Positions 42,927 to 52,591 of a DNA stretch of 64,000 bases are shown piece after piece. The stretch covers positions 1,364,001-1,428,000 of the forward strand of contig NZ_CP032382.1 in the NCBI RefSeq assembly GCF_003589925.1. The letters are read 5' to 3'. This stretch comes from Chryseolinea soli (GTDB lineage: Bacteria; Bacteroidota; Bacteroidia; Cytophagales; Cyclobacteriaceae). The translations under genes were made by a program, and so were the position numbers. Numbering within the stretch: the first letter of the stretch is position 1; every line of letters starts with the position of its first letter. The notes beneath the pieces are model-generated. The model saw only the letters and a list, made by a program, of their open reading frames with translations. It searched no databases and was not told the DNA's origin.

Positions 42927-45323
42927 ATGTTAAAGAACCTCATCCTCATCGCCTGGCGCAACATCCGTAAGGACAAAACCTACAGCGCCATCAATATTCT
43001 GGGGCTCACGATCGGCATCACCTGCAGTATGTTCCTGCTGATGTATATACTGGATGAGTTGAGCTTCGACCGGTATCACGCCAACGCAACGAACATCTAC
43101 CGCGTAGTATCCAACATCAAAGAGCCCGACAACGCGTTTACCTGGGCCGTGGCGCAACAACCTTTAGCACCGGAGCTGCGCGATAACTATCCCGAAGTAA
43201 AAAATGCCGTACGCTTCGATGGGCTCGGGCCAAAACCGATGTTCAAAAACGGTGACAAGTCGTTCTATGAAAACAACTTCTACCTGGCCGACTCCACTGT
43301 GTTTGACATGTTCACCTACCCCTTCATCGCCGGCGACCCCAACACGGCCCTGGACCAGCCCTTCTCCATCGTGCTGACCGAAAAACTTGCCATAAAATAC
43401 TTCGGAACCGACAATGCCATAGGGCAAACGCTGGTGAACCAGAACAACGAAACGTTCAAAGTAACGGGCGTGATGAAAGATGTTCCCCTGAACTCGCATT
43501 TTATTTTCGACGCGCTCGTCTCGGCGAACACGCGAAAAGAAAACACCTCTTGGGGAAACTTTGGCGTGTTCACCTACATTCAATTACCCGAAGGCTATGA
43601 CATCGACAAGATGTACGCCAGCCTCAACAAGATCTTAAAAGAAAAAGTCGACATCATCTTCACGCAATACAACATCAGCGTCAAGTACGAATTGCAGCCC
43701 ATCACCGACATTCATCTTCATTCCAAGATCCAGGACGAGGCCGAGGGCGGCGGCGATATTTCGTACATCTACATCTTCTCGGCCGTAGCCGCATTCATGC
43801 TCATCATTGCCTCCATCAACTATATGAACCTGGCCACGGCACGTTCCGCCAGTCGTGCAAAAGAAGTGGGCATCCGGAAAGTGATGGGGTCTATGCGCCG
43901 GCAACTCATTGCGCAGTTCATCACCGAGTCGGTGGTAATCACGCTTCTTGCCTTGGTCGCCAGCCTGATATTGATCTATGCTTTGCTGCCGCTCTTCAAT
44001 GAGCTCTCCAATAAACAACTTCCGTTCAGTTATATTTTACAGGCCCCCGTACTGTTGAGTTTGATCGGCATCGTGCTGGTGATTGGAATTATCGGAGGTA
44101 GTTATCCTGCGTTGTATCTATCGGGGTTCAATCCGGTTAGTGTTCTCAAGGGCAAGCTCTCGGCCAAAGGTGGCAACGCCGTTTTCAGGAAAGTATTGGT
44201 GATCGCACAATTTGCGATATCCATCTTCATGCTCATCTCCACGCTCATTGTGTTCGACCAATTGCAATACCTGCGCAGCAAGGACCTCGGCTTTACAAAA
44301 GAACGCGTGATCCGCATGCAGCTTGCCACCGACGACCAGATTCTACACGTGCCCGCCATCGAGGAACGCATGCGCCAGACCAAAGGCGTGGCGGCAGTTG
44401 CTTCCTCCAATTCATCGCCCGGGTTTGGCATCGGCAAATTGCTGATACAGGTGGAAGACAACGAAGGAAAACTGTCGGAACGTGGCGTGGATTTGTTTTC
44501 GGTCGACTATGACTTTGTGAAGACCTTAGGGATGACCATTTTGCATGGCCGCGATTTTTCGCGCGATGTATCATCGGATACATTGTATGGAGCGCTCGTA
44601 AACGAGGCTATGGTGAGGAGGATGTCATGGAAAGATCCCATTGGCAAAAAGTTCGTGTTCAAAGGTAATGGGCCTAACGGAACCGACATCGAGAAAAAAG
44701 TGATTGGCGTGGTGAAAGACTACCATCAGAATTCTCTGTATGACGCCATCGAACCCCTCATGATCAATCTCGATCCAAAAAACAGCTTCCTCTTTATCAA
44801 GACCGAACCCGGCGACGTTCGCGAATCACTGGCCGCTGTTGAAAAAACCTGGAAAGAATTGTACCCCAACTATCCATTCGATTACCAATTTCTCGACCAG
44901 GATTTCAATTCCCAATACAAGTCCGACGAAAAACGAAGCCAGATCTTCACGGCATTCTCGGGACTTACTATCCTCATTGCTTGCCTTGGCTTGTTGGGGC
45001 TAGCAGCCTTCACCACCGAACAACGCACCAAGGAAATTGGCGTGCGAAAAGTTATTGGCGCAAGCATCAGCGGCCTGGTCCTGCTGGTGGCACGGGAATT
45101 CTTTGTGCTGGTCGGTATCGGCACGCTAGTGTCATATCCACTCGCGTGGTATTTTACGAGCACGTGGCTGCAAAGCTTTGCCTACAAAATCGAACTGAGT
45201 AACGAATGGCTGACGTTCGTACTATCGGCGTTACTGGCGGGTGTGATCACGTTGCTCACCGTAGGGTATCACGTCATGCGGGCTGCTTCGGCAAACCCGG
45301 TGAAGGCTTTGCGGGATGAATAA
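42927..45323 (+). CDS. MacB/FtsX-type ABC transporter permease (tandem, Bacteroidota form)
   Basis: A 798-residue protein in the duplicated architecture common in Bacteroidota. Helix 1 is at 20-42 (INILGLTIGITCSMFLL), with a MacB periplasmic core domain to about 270 and then three helices. A second unit starts near 420 (VLVIAQFAISIFMLISTLI), with a second periplasmic domain and a C-terminal FtsX domain (ILIACLGLLGLAAFTTEQRT, KEIGVRKVIGAS). No ATPase gene is adjacent, so the partner is encoded elsewhere or shared. Such permeases power peptide, lipoprotein or antibiotic export. A paralogue relic lies 1.8 kb upstream. Confidence 0.9.
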   Translation: MLKNLILIAWRNIRKDKTYSAINILGLTIGITCSMFLLMYILDELSFDRYHANATNIYRVVSNIKEPDNAFTWAVAQQPLAPELRDNYPEVKNAVRFDGLGPKPMFKNGDKSFYENNFYLADSTVFDMFTYPFIAGDPNTALDQPFSIVLTEKLAIKYFGTDNAIGQTLVNQNNETFKVTGVMKDVPLNSHFIFDALVSANTRKENTSWGNFGVFTYIQLPEGYDIDKMYASLNKILKEKVDIIFTQYNISVKYELQPITDIHLHSKIQDEAEGGGDISYIYIFSAVAAFMLIIASINYMNLATARSASRAKEVGIRKVMGSMRRQLIAQFITESVVITLLALVASLILIYALLPLFNELSNKQLPFSYILQAPVLLSLIGIVLVIGIIGGSYPALYLSGFNPVSVLKGKLSAKGGNAVFRKVLVIAQFAISIFMLISTLIVFDQLQYLRSKDLGFTKERVIRMQLATDDQILHVPAIEERMRQTKGVAAVASSNSSPGFGIGKLLIQVEDNEGKLSERGVDLFSVDYDFVKTLGMTILHGRDFSRDVSSDTLYGALVNEAMVRRMSWKDPIGKKFVFKGNGPNGTDIEKKVIGVVKDYHQNSLYDAIEPLMINLDPKNSFLFIKTEPGDVRESLAAVEKTWKELYPNYPFDYQFLDQDFNSQYKSDEKRSQIFTAFSGLTILIACLGLLGLAAFTTEQRTKEIGVRKVIGASISGLVLLVAREFFVLVGIGTLVSYPLAWYFTSTWLQSFAYKIELSNEWLTFVLSALLAGVITLLTVGYHVMRAASANPVKALRDE

Positions 45324-45369
45324 TGAACGTCACAAGGCGAACGATTGAGTTGGCTTAGTTTCATAAGCC

Positions 45370-45406
45370 AAGAGGCGGTCCGATCCCCCGGCCGCCTCTT
45401 CTTTTT
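45370..45406 (+). terminator. Rho-independent terminator of the permease gene
   Basis: A GC-rich stem (45370-45378 with 45392-45400, extended by CCG/CGG beyond a one-base bulge) is followed by CTTTTTA. It lies 47 bases after the permease stop. Confidence 0.85.
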
Positions 45407-45554
45407 ACCCGTCCAGCGAACCCGTTGTGGTCGCTCATCCTAACCCTACATTCAGCATTTTTCGGATGACAAAAGGATCTCACCACTCGTCCGAGTGAGA
45501 CGGCCCGATAGGATTTCTTTCTCTATCTTAGCGCGCTTTAAAAACCAATACCAA

Positions 45555-46709
45555 ATGATCAACAGACTGCTTTATCCTTTTTGCCTGGTGATGGCCATCG
45601 CCCTGGTTTCCTGTGGGACACCCGAGCGGAAACCGGCCGGCGCCATCGTTCAATCCGAAAAACAAAAGTTCATGGTCGATACCATCACGTCCGCCACCGA
45701 CACCGCAGTGGGCGCGCTCAAAAATCCCTGGGGCATGGCCTTCCTGCCCGACGGCCGCCTGCTGGTGACTGAACGCGAGGGCAATATCCGTATCGTAAAA
45801 GACGGCAAGCTTTTAAAAGAAAAAATTGAAGGCGTTCCACCAGTCTATGCCCACGGTCAGGGCGGCTTGCTCGATATCCAGCTTCACCCCGACTTTGACA
45901 AGAACGGTTGGATCTATCTCAGCTATGCAAAACAAGTGGCCGACAGCGGCGGCACCGTGATCGCACGTGCCAAGCTGGAAGGCAACAAACTCACCAACCT
46001 GGAAGAATTATTTCAGGCCTTGCCCCTCACCTCGTCTGAAGTTCACTTTGGCTCGCGCATTGCTTTCGATGGCAAAGGCTATATGTTTTTCACCTGTGGC
46101 GAACGTGGCAAAAAAGAAAACGCACAAGACCTCAGCAACCACCTCGGCAAAGTATTGCGCCTCCACGACGACGGCAAAGTGCCCAGCGACAACCCGTTTG
46201 TGAGCACGATCGGCGCCCGTTCGGAGATCTGGTCATATGGCCACCGAAGTCTTCAAGGCCTGTACTACGATAAAGAAACCGGAACACTGTGGGAACACGA
46301 GCACGGCCCGCGCGGCGGCGACGAGTTGAATATCGTAGAGAAGGGAAAGAACTACGGCTGGCCGGTGATCACCTACGGCATCAACTACGACAGCACCATC
46401 ATTACCGACCTGAAAGAAAAAGAAGGCATGGAACAACCCGTACGCTACTGGGTACCTTCCATTGCTCCCTGTGGTTTGACGATGGTGACTTCCGATAAAT
46501 ATCCCCACTGGAAAGGCAACCTGCTCGTAGGCGCCCTGGCACACCAACTGGTTGCCCGCGTAGAAATTGCCGATAAAAAATTTGTGAAGGAAGAACGCTT
46601 GCTCGAAAAGATCGGCCGCGTCCGTTGCGTAACCCAAAGCCCCGACGGCTACCTCTACATCGCGATGGAAAACCCCGGCAAGATCGTACGCCTGGTTCCT
46701 ATGGAGTAA
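45555..46709 (+). CDS. PQQ-dependent soluble aldose sugar dehydrogenase-like lipoprotein
   Basis: A 384-residue protein from the ATG at 45555. The lipobox is ALVSCGTP (Cys at about 19). The six-bladed GSDH propeller signatures are LKNPWGMAFLPDGRLLVTEREG, HGQGGLLDIQLHPDF (catalytic His), SYGHRSLQGLYYD, EHGPRGGDELNIVEKGKNYG and the C-terminal GRVRCVTQSPDGYLYIAM. The family (YliI/Asd) oxidises aldoses with PQQ in the periplasm. PQQ synthesis genes are not in this window, so the cofactor may be imported. Confidence 0.88.
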   Translation: MINRLLYPFCLVMAIALVSCGTPERKPAGAIVQSEKQKFMVDTITSATDTAVGALKNPWGMAFLPDGRLLVTEREGNIRIVKDGKLLKEKIEGVPPVYAHGQGGLLDIQLHPDFDKNGWIYLSYAKQVADSGGTVIARAKLEGNKLTNLEELFQALPLTSSEVHFGSRIAFDGKGYMFFTCGERGKKENAQDLSNHLGKVLRLHDDGKVPSDNPFVSTIGARSEIWSYGHRSLQGLYYDKETGTLWEHEHGPRGGDELNIVEKGKNYGWPVITYGINYDSTIITDLKEKEGMEQPVRYWVPSIAPCGLTMVTSDKYPHWKGNLLVGALAHQLVARVEIADKKFVKEERLLEKIGRVRCVTQSPDGYLYIAMENPGKIVRLVPME

Positions 46710-46730
46710 TGCTTTTGCGTCAACCTTAAC

Positions 46731-46804
46731 TGCTCGCCGAAGCTTCAGCGAGGGAGGGCTTTTAGCGCCTTCCTATACCCGCTGAAGCTTTGGCAAAAGC
46801 GGGG
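46731..46804. repeat. Dispersed palindromic repeat, locus 2 (AAGCTT-centred pair)
   Basis: Two AAGCTT-centred units (46732-46754 and about 46778-46803) face each other between convergent genes and can form a long hairpin: 46736-46750 pairs with 46780-46794, and inner AGGGAGGGC pairs partly with GCGCCTTCCT. The first unit matches the reverse complement of 26590-26612 in 21 of 23 positions. It could also act as a bidirectional transcription end. Confidence 0.65.
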
Positions 46805-46824
46805 CGGTGAAAAAACGCAAGGCG

Positions 46825-48579
46825 CTATTTTTTTACCACCGTAAATTCCACCCGCCGGTTATTCGCCCGACCCGGATCGGTATCGTTCGTATCGATAGGT
46901 TTCTCCTCCCCATATCCATGGGCCGTCAACCGGAAACTGTCGATGCCCTGGCTGATGACATAATCTACCACTGCCTGCGAACGCCCTTGCGAAAGGTTCA
47001 GGTTGTAGTCGTCCGAGCCTTTGCTATCGGTATGCCCGGAGATTTCAATTTCCACGGAAGCATTTTGCTTTAAGAAATCCACCACCTTATTCAATTCCGG
47101 ATAGGATTCTTTCTTGAGCGTGGTCTTGTCAAAGTCGAAGTAAATATTTTTCAACCGCACGGTCACCCCCACTTCAATAGGTTGCAGGTAAATGTCACGC
47201 GAAAAAGGTGAGTGCCCGTCATCATCGGCCTCCACGCTATCGACAGCATTCAGATAGCCGTTGGCAGAAGCCGTGATCATATACCATCCCAGTTTAGGGA
47301 TCTCCTTTTCAAAGCGCCCGTCCGTTGCCGCCAGTTTGAAGGCCGACTTCCGGTCGCCTTTCACCACCACGTCCAGGTTGGCCGTGATGAGTTTCTCAGT
47401 TTTCTTGTCATAGACATTTCCTGTGATCAACAATTTCTTGGCCACGGGGCGGAGCAACACTTCCATGTAGATGGTGGTGTCGCTGTTCAGCACCGGAAGC
47501 TTGAAGCTTTGATCGTTCGGCAAAAATCCTTCGAGGGTCGTCGCCACGGAATAGGTGAGTACTTCGGGCATTTTCGTTTCGAATTTTCCCGTGGCGTTCG
47601 ATTTCAATTTCACAGGCTCTTTATCTTTCACACGCACCTCCACATTGGCCTGCAGTGCGTCTTTTGTTTTTTCGTTATAGACCATGCCCACCAGGTTGAT
47701 CTTAAACGTTTTGGGCACCAACGCATAGAGGTCAAGTTGTGCGCCATCCAGGGCCTTGTTGGCGCGGCTGGTGAAAATGTTGCCGGCATTGTCGATGGTG
47801 AAGTAATAGTCGAGCGCGCTCGTGTTGATGGGCTTGCCCATGTTCACGGGCTCTCCCCAGTTTGCCCAGGTGTCGTCTACGCGCGGCGATTGGTAAATAT
47901 CCACTCCCCCTTGGCGTCCGGGCGCCTGGCGGGCACTGGCAAAATAAAGCGACTTCTGATCAGGACTGATAAACGGGCCGACGTCGTCGGTGCTGGTGCT
48001 CAACTTCAGTTTTGCGGGTTTGGAAAAGGAACCGTCGGGCTGCTGATGGCTGGCATAAAGGTCGCTGTTCGGACTGTTGTCTATCTCGCTAAAATACATG
48101 ATGATGTGCTTGCCGTCGGCCGACATCGATGCGCCGTAGAAGCGGCCTTTGTTCATGTTCTTAAAATCTTTTACATCCAGTTCACGCAGCGAGCCGCCGT
48201 TCACGACGGAAAATCCTTTCTCGCCCTTTGTCCGGCCACCTTTAACGAACAGGCTGCCATCCGGGAATACGGTGAACACCTGGTTGGAGCGGTGCAGGTT
48301 GAAGGGTGACGACAAGTGTTGAGCCAAACTCCATGCACCGTTGGCGTCCTTCTTCGACATCCAGATGTCCTGCGTGTCTTCCTTGCCAAAGGTGTTGTCG
48401 GGGTGGTTTTGAACAAAGAAATAAAGTGTGTTGCCATCGGGTGAGATCACGGGCGCGGCCTCGTGCCGGAAGGTGTTCACATTCTTGTCCATCTTGACAA
48501 GTTCGTAGCGCGTGGAAAATTGTTGAGCGTGGAGGGTAAGGCTTGCGACAACTAAAACAAGCGGTAAAGCTATTCTCAT
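46825..48579 (-). CDS. OmpA-family outer membrane protein with PD40 propeller and CarboxypepD-like linkers
   Basis: A 584-residue protein with a signal peptide (residues 1-18). Residues 30-290 are PD40/WD40-like blades (APVISPDGNTLYFF, SMSADGKHIIMYFS, PFISPDQKSLYFAS). Two CNA-B/CarboxypepD_reg-like segments follow (INLVGMVYNEKTKDALQ; LLITGNVYDKKTEKLIT). The C-terminus is an OmpA peptidoglycan-binding domain: IYFDFDKTTLKKES, ISGHTDSKGSDDYN, NLSQGRSQAVVDYV, NNRRVEF. The layout is that of PorE-type proteins linked to T9SS and peptidoglycan, though that exact role is inferred. Confidence 0.9.
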   Translation of the reverse strand: MRIALPLVLVVASLTLHAQQFSTRYELVKMDKNVNTFRHEAAPVISPDGNTLYFFVQNHPDNTFGKEDTQDIWMSKKDANGAWSLAQHLSSPFNLHRSNQVFTVFPDGSLFVKGGRTKGEKGFSVVNGGSLRELDVKDFKNMNKGRFYGASMSADGKHIIMYFSEIDNSPNSDLYASHQQPDGSFSKPAKLKLSTSTDDVGPFISPDQKSLYFASARQAPGRQGGVDIYQSPRVDDTWANWGEPVNMGKPINTSALDYYFTIDNAGNIFTSRANKALDGAQLDLYALVPKTFKINLVGMVYNEKTKDALQANVEVRVKDKEPVKLKSNATGKFETKMPEVLTYSVATTLEGFLPNDQSFKLPVLNSDTTIYMEVLLRPVAKKLLITGNVYDKKTEKLITANLDVVVKGDRKSAFKLAATDGRFEKEIPKLGWYMITASANGYLNAVDSVEADDDGHSPFSRDIYLQPIEVGVTVRLKNIYFDFDKTTLKKESYPELNKVVDFLKQNASVEIEISGHTDSKGSDDYNLNLSQGRSQAVVDYVISQGIDSFRLTAHGYGEEKPIDTNDTDPGRANNRRVEFTVVKK

Positions 48580-48715
48580 GCGTGCGTATTTGAAGATACC
48601 AAGGTAAAGATATTCAGCGAATTTAAGGAATAGGATGCATGCGCCAGCGCCTAACGGCGGGAAAGAACGCCCGGTTCAAAGGCATGTAGGGTTTGGAAGC
48701 GAAATAAAGGAAAAG

Positions 48716-49570
48716 CTACACGCCCAAATCGGCGCCGTCGGCAATGATCAGCAGCAGTTCTTTTACCTCTTCTGCCTTCGCATGTTCGCCCATTTTATCA
48801 AACGACATGATGAGGTTCCGAAATACCCGCCGAATGATCTCCAGGCTTGTGCAGGGCTCGAAGAACGACTCCTGGTGTGGCAGGTGCAGCTCGTTGATAT
48901 AGTTTTCGATGTCTTGCTTCGAAAAGATCAGACCCTTGTTGAAGGCGTTGATATAAAACTGGGTATGCTTGGGATCTTTGTAGGTGAGCACGAATAAATT
49001 GGGAAGGTTCACGCCATGCACGGGCAGCTTCAGCTTCTGCGCCACCAACATGTAGAGGATGCAAAGGGTGATGGGATTGCCCTTGCGGGTTTCCAGCACC
49101 ACGTTGATCATGGAGTTGCCGGGCGAATGAAAATTCTTGGTGTTGGCGCCGAATTTCAATTTGTTAAACAACACGCTGTTGATCACCTTCACCTGGTCGA
49201 AGGGATAGAGGTCGGGCTTAAATTCAAGCCACGTTTCGTAATACAATTGTTCGAGATCCTGCCGGAGTTTGATGAGCTCGATGTCCGGGTACTGGTATGT
49301 AGCGACCAGCCACATGCCGGTGAGCAGATCCTGTTCGGGGCTTTCATACCATTCGTGGATGCGTTCCTTCAGCAACTCATATTGCAGGGTGTGGATCAGC
49401 TCTTCGATGCGCCGTTGCACCATCGGGTTGAAGTTGCTTTCCCATTCTTCTTCCAGGAAAGGAATGATGGTGGTGCCCAGCGACAGTATCTTTTCCTCGA
49501 CGTGGCTAACGATCTTTGCATCTTCGTCGTCCAACAGCGAAACCAAGGCTTTCAATTCAGCATCATTCAT
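48716..49570 (-). CDS. SirB1/transglutaminase-like protein
   Basis: A 284-residue cytoplasmic protein from the ATG at 49570. The N-terminal half is helical and Glu-rich. The SirB1 signature is ETRKGNPITLCILYMLVAQKLKLPVHGVNLPNLFVLTY at about 170-207, with Cys in the LCIL position where catalytic transglutaminases have theirs. The C-terminal helices (AEEVKELLLIIADG) are TPR-like. The family is widespread and of unknown activity. It is a single gene. Confidence 0.85.
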   Translation of the reverse strand: MNDAELKALVSLLDDEDAKIVSHVEEKILSLGTTIIPFLEEEWESNFNPMVQRRIEELIHTLQYELLKERIHEWYESPEQDLLTGMWLVATYQYPDIELIKLRQDLEQLYYETWLEFKPDLYPFDQVKVINSVLFNKLKFGANTKNFHSPGNSMINVVLETRKGNPITLCILYMLVAQKLKLPVHGVNLPNLFVLTYKDPKHTQFYINAFNKGLIFSKQDIENYINELHLPHQESFFEPCTSLEIIRRVFRNLIMSFDKMGEHAKAEEVKELLLIIADGADLGV

Positions 49571-49757
49571 AGGCTTCAAAAAATAATGTTACGATTCCCC
49601 ACAGCCGCATCCCGGAAGGCAACCTAAAAACAGCACAAGCGGGCATTCGGTTTTCGGCAACTTCTGAAAAACTTCAGACGCTTCCAAACGAAAACCCGGC
49701 GTCCTCTTCAAAAATTCAATTCCTTCATCGAAAAATAACTATTGCCTAAACCTCGGT

Positions 49758-51389
49758 TCAGGTTTGAATGACACCCGCGTTAAATTTCTCCACGACACCG
49801 TGATTGGCTGCCTCTATGCCCATGGAGATAATTTTGCGCGTTTCAAGCGGGTCGATCACACCATCCACCCACAACCGCGAAGCAGCATAGTAGGGGCTGA
49901 GCTGATCGTTATAGCGGTCTATGATCTCTTTCAGCAATTTATCTTCTTCCTCTTTTGTGATTTGCTGTCCCTGGGCCTTCAACGTATTCACCCGTATTTG
50001 CAACAGTGTTTTGGCGGCGGCCGCTCCGCTCATCACGGCGATCTGCGCCGTGGGCCAGGCAAAAATGAGTCTCGGATCATAGGCCTTTCCACACATGGCA
50101 TAGTTGCCCGCGCCATACGAATTGCCGGTGATGATGGTGAACTTAGGCACGGTACTGTTGGCCATGGCATTAACCATTTTAGCGCCGTCTTTAATGATAC
50201 CACCGTGCTCTGCCTTGCTGCCCACCATGAACCCGCTGACGTCCTGTAAAAAAAGCAAGGGAATTTTCCGTTGGTTGCAGTTCATGATAAAGCGCGCGGC
50301 TTTGTCGGCAGAGTCGGAATAGATGACCCCGCCCATTTGCATCTCCCCTTTTTTTGTCTTCACCACTTTGCGTTGGTTGGCCACGATGCCCACCGACCAA
50401 CCTTCCATGCGGGCAGTACCACAAACCAAGGTCTTGCCATAAGAAGCTTTGTATTCTAAAAAATCAGAATCGTCTACCAATCGTCTAATGATGTCCAGGA
50501 CATCGTATGGCTTCGCGCGATCGGCGGGCAGGAGGCCGTAGAGCTCTTCCGGTTTTTCTTTTGGCGGCTTTGTGTCGGCGCGATCAAAGCCTGCCTTTTC
50601 GGCGGCGCCCATTTTATCGAACAAGGAACGGATGTAGTCGAGGCAGGCCTGGTCGTTGGGGAATTTGTTGTCGGTGACGCCGGAGATCTCGCAATGTGTG
50701 GTGGCGCCTCCCAAGGTTTCGTTGTCGATATCTTCGCCAATGGCGGCTTTCACCAAATAGGACCCGGCCAGGAAGATGGAGCCGGTCTTGTCCACGATCA
50801 TGGCTTCGTCGGACATGATGGGCAAATAGGCGCCACCCGCCACACAACTTCCCATGATCGCCGCGATCTGCACGATGCCCATCGACGACATCTTGGCATT
50901 GTTTCTAAACTGTCGTCCGAAATGTTCCTTGTCGGGAAATATTTCATCCTGCATGGGCAGGAACACACCGGCGCTGTCCACCAGGTAGATCACGGGTAGG
51001 CGATTTTCCATCGCGACCTCCTGTGCGCGGAGATTCTTTTTGGCGGTGATGGGAAACCAGGCCCCCGCTTTCACGGTGGCATCGTTCGCCACAATAACGC
51101 ACTGCCTACCGGCCACGTAGCCGATGCCTGTTACCACGCCGCCCGAAGGACAGCCGCCTTGCTCTTTGTACATGCCCTCGGCGGTGAACAGGCCGATCTC
51201 CAGGAAGCGGGAATTTTTATCGACCAGGTATTCAATACGCTCCCGGGCCGTGAGCTTTCCCTTCTGATGTTGTTCATCGATCTTCTTCTCACCCCCGCCC
51301 AGCTTTATTTTCTTTTCCTTGTGGTGAAGCTGCGTGACCAGCTGTTTGAATTGATCTTCGTTTTTGTTGAATTCCAAATCGGGTTGCAT
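49758..51389 (-). CDS. Acyl-CoA carboxylase, carboxyltransferase beta subunit (methylcrotonyl/propionyl-CoA type)
   Basis: A 543-residue protein from the ATG at 51389. Upstream in-frame starts cross into non-conserved sequence. The N-terminal lobe contains GKLTARERIEYLVD, GCPSGGVVTGIGYV and MGSCVAGGAYLPIMSDEAMI. The C-terminal lobe contains GFMVGSKAEHGGIIKDGAKM and GNSYGAGNYAMCGKAYDPR. These oxyanion-hole loops and the overall length fit the methylcrotonyl-CoA carboxylase-like beta subunits. No biotin carboxylase subunit gene is adjacent. It transfers CO2 from biotin to an acyl-CoA. Confidence 0.9.
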   Translation of the reverse strand: MQPDLEFNKNEDQFKQLVTQLHHKEKKIKLGGGEKKIDEQHQKGKLTARERIEYLVDKNSRFLEIGLFTAEGMYKEQGGCPSGGVVTGIGYVAGRQCVIVANDATVKAGAWFPITAKKNLRAQEVAMENRLPVIYLVDSAGVFLPMQDEIFPDKEHFGRQFRNNAKMSSMGIVQIAAIMGSCVAGGAYLPIMSDEAMIVDKTGSIFLAGSYLVKAAIGEDIDNETLGGATTHCEISGVTDNKFPNDQACLDYIRSLFDKMGAAEKAGFDRADTKPPKEKPEELYGLLPADRAKPYDVLDIIRRLVDDSDFLEYKASYGKTLVCGTARMEGWSVGIVANQRKVVKTKKGEMQMGGVIYSDSADKAARFIMNCNQRKIPLLFLQDVSGFMVGSKAEHGGIIKDGAKMVNAMANSTVPKFTIITGNSYGAGNYAMCGKAYDPRLIFAWPTAQIAVMSGAAAAKTLLQIRVNTLKAQGQQITKEEEDKLLKEIIDRYNDQLSPYYAASRLWVDGVIDPLETRKIISMGIEAANHGVVEKFNAGVIQT

Positions 51390-51549
51390 ACGTTGGCGGA
51401 TTATCGGTTGGCCCCTAAAGATTGGAATATTGGGGATGAACTCCAAGGTTGTTGCAACGTGTTTCATGCATCGCTTCTGGCTTAGGTTGGCCGGGTCCGA
51501 CGCCTCTCCCTGATCGTGGCTTGGGGCACCCCAGCCACCTGGGCGCAAG

Positions 51550-51592
51550 ACTATTTGGAAAGAAAAAGGCCCCGGAGAAATTCTCCGGGGCC
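51550..51592 (-). terminator. Strong terminator of the MCE-domain gene
   Basis: A GC-rich inverted repeat at 51568-51592 (10-bp stem GGCCCCGGAG/CTCCGGGGCC with a 5-base loop) is followed on the minus strand by UUUUUCUUU. It lies just after the stop of the MlaD-like gene. Confidence 0.9.
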
Positions 51593-51603
51593 TCTGGTTT
51601 TTC

Positions 51604-52545
51604 CTATTTCTTGGATTCCTGTTTTTTCAGATCCCGTTCGATCTTCTTCTGACTTTTGCCCAAAGGACCCAGGAAGTGTTTTGGATTTTTATCGAAGTGT
51701 TTGGCCAGCGCGTCAAGATCCTGCAGCAGCTTGTTGAGGTTTACATACAGCGTATCCTCCGTCAAAAGCTTGCTGGCCGTGTTGTCGCCTTTGTTGAGGC
51801 GCGCTAAAGTTTCATTCAGCTTGGTGAGGCTCACATTGGCGCGATTAAGGGTGCCGTTGATCTGGATCATCTTTAAGGAGTCCGACAACGTTTTGAAATT
51901 GGCCAGCGTGGGTTTGAGTTGGTCCAGTGTGCCGTTGAGGTTGCTGGCCACGGATTTTACGCTGGCACTCAATTCGCCGATGTTGGTGTTGGCGGTAATG
52001 AGCGTGCGGTTGAGCAGCCCGGGGGTCGACTGCAGGCGGATGAACATGGTATCCAGGCGATTGGTATTGCGGGCCAGGTTTGCCAGTACCACGTTCAGGT
52101 TGGTGAGCGTGGTTTGCATGGTGGTGGCCACCGGCGCGGCAAAGTCAAGAATGCCTTTGGACAAGCCGGATTTGATGGTGTCCTTGGGGTTGAGTTTGCG
52201 TGTGCCGGGCTTCACGTCGAGATAGATGAAGCGGCCACCCAACAGTTCGCCATCCAGTATGGCGAGTGTGGAGTCGGTGAGCAGGATCTCCGAATCGATG
52301 TCGAGCTGCACCACCACCCGGTTCTTTTGTTGCTGGATCTGGATGTCGCTTACCCGCCCAACCGCATAGCCGTTGAGGTATACCTGGTTGGATTCCGTGA
52401 GCTTGTCTACATTTTGGTAGACGACAAAGAATTTATGCGTGGTCGAGAAAAAATCGATGCCCTTCAAAAATTGAAAACCGACGTAGAGCAGACTTATAGA
52501 CACGACCATGAAGAGGCCGACTTTGAATTCTTTGGATAGTTTCAT
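51604..52545 (-). CDS. MlaD-family (MCE domain) lipid transport protein
   Basis: A 313-residue protein with an N-terminal membrane anchor (residues 8-28) and an MCE domain at about 38-115 (YQNVDKLTESNQVYLNGYAVGRV, DGELLGGRFIYLDV). A long alpha-helical tail of repeated Leu/Asn heptads follows (NLNVVLANLARNTN, LKPTLANFKTLSDSL). MCE proteins form hexamers that bridge the periplasm and move phospholipids between membranes. It is 46 bases downstream of the amidase, a pairing I recall from other Bacteroidota. The ATPase and permease partners are elsewhere. Confidence 0.9.
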   Translation of the reverse strand: MKLSKEFKVGLFMVVSISLLYVGFQFLKGIDFFSTTHKFFVVYQNVDKLTESNQVYLNGYAVGRVSDIQIQQQKNRVVVQLDIDSEILLTDSTLAILDGELLGGRFIYLDVKPGTRKLNPKDTIKSGLSKGILDFAAPVATTMQTTLTNLNVVLANLARNTNRLDTMFIRLQSTPGLLNRTLITANTNIGELSASVKSVASNLNGTLDQLKPTLANFKTLSDSLKMIQINGTLNRANVSLTKLNETLARLNKGDNTASKLLTEDTLYVNLNKLLQDLDALAKHFDKNPKHFLGPLGKSQKKIERDLKKQESKK

Positions 52546-52591
52546 GCAGTAGAATTTCTATGGGGGATAGATCCAACAGTTGTTTTCGATC

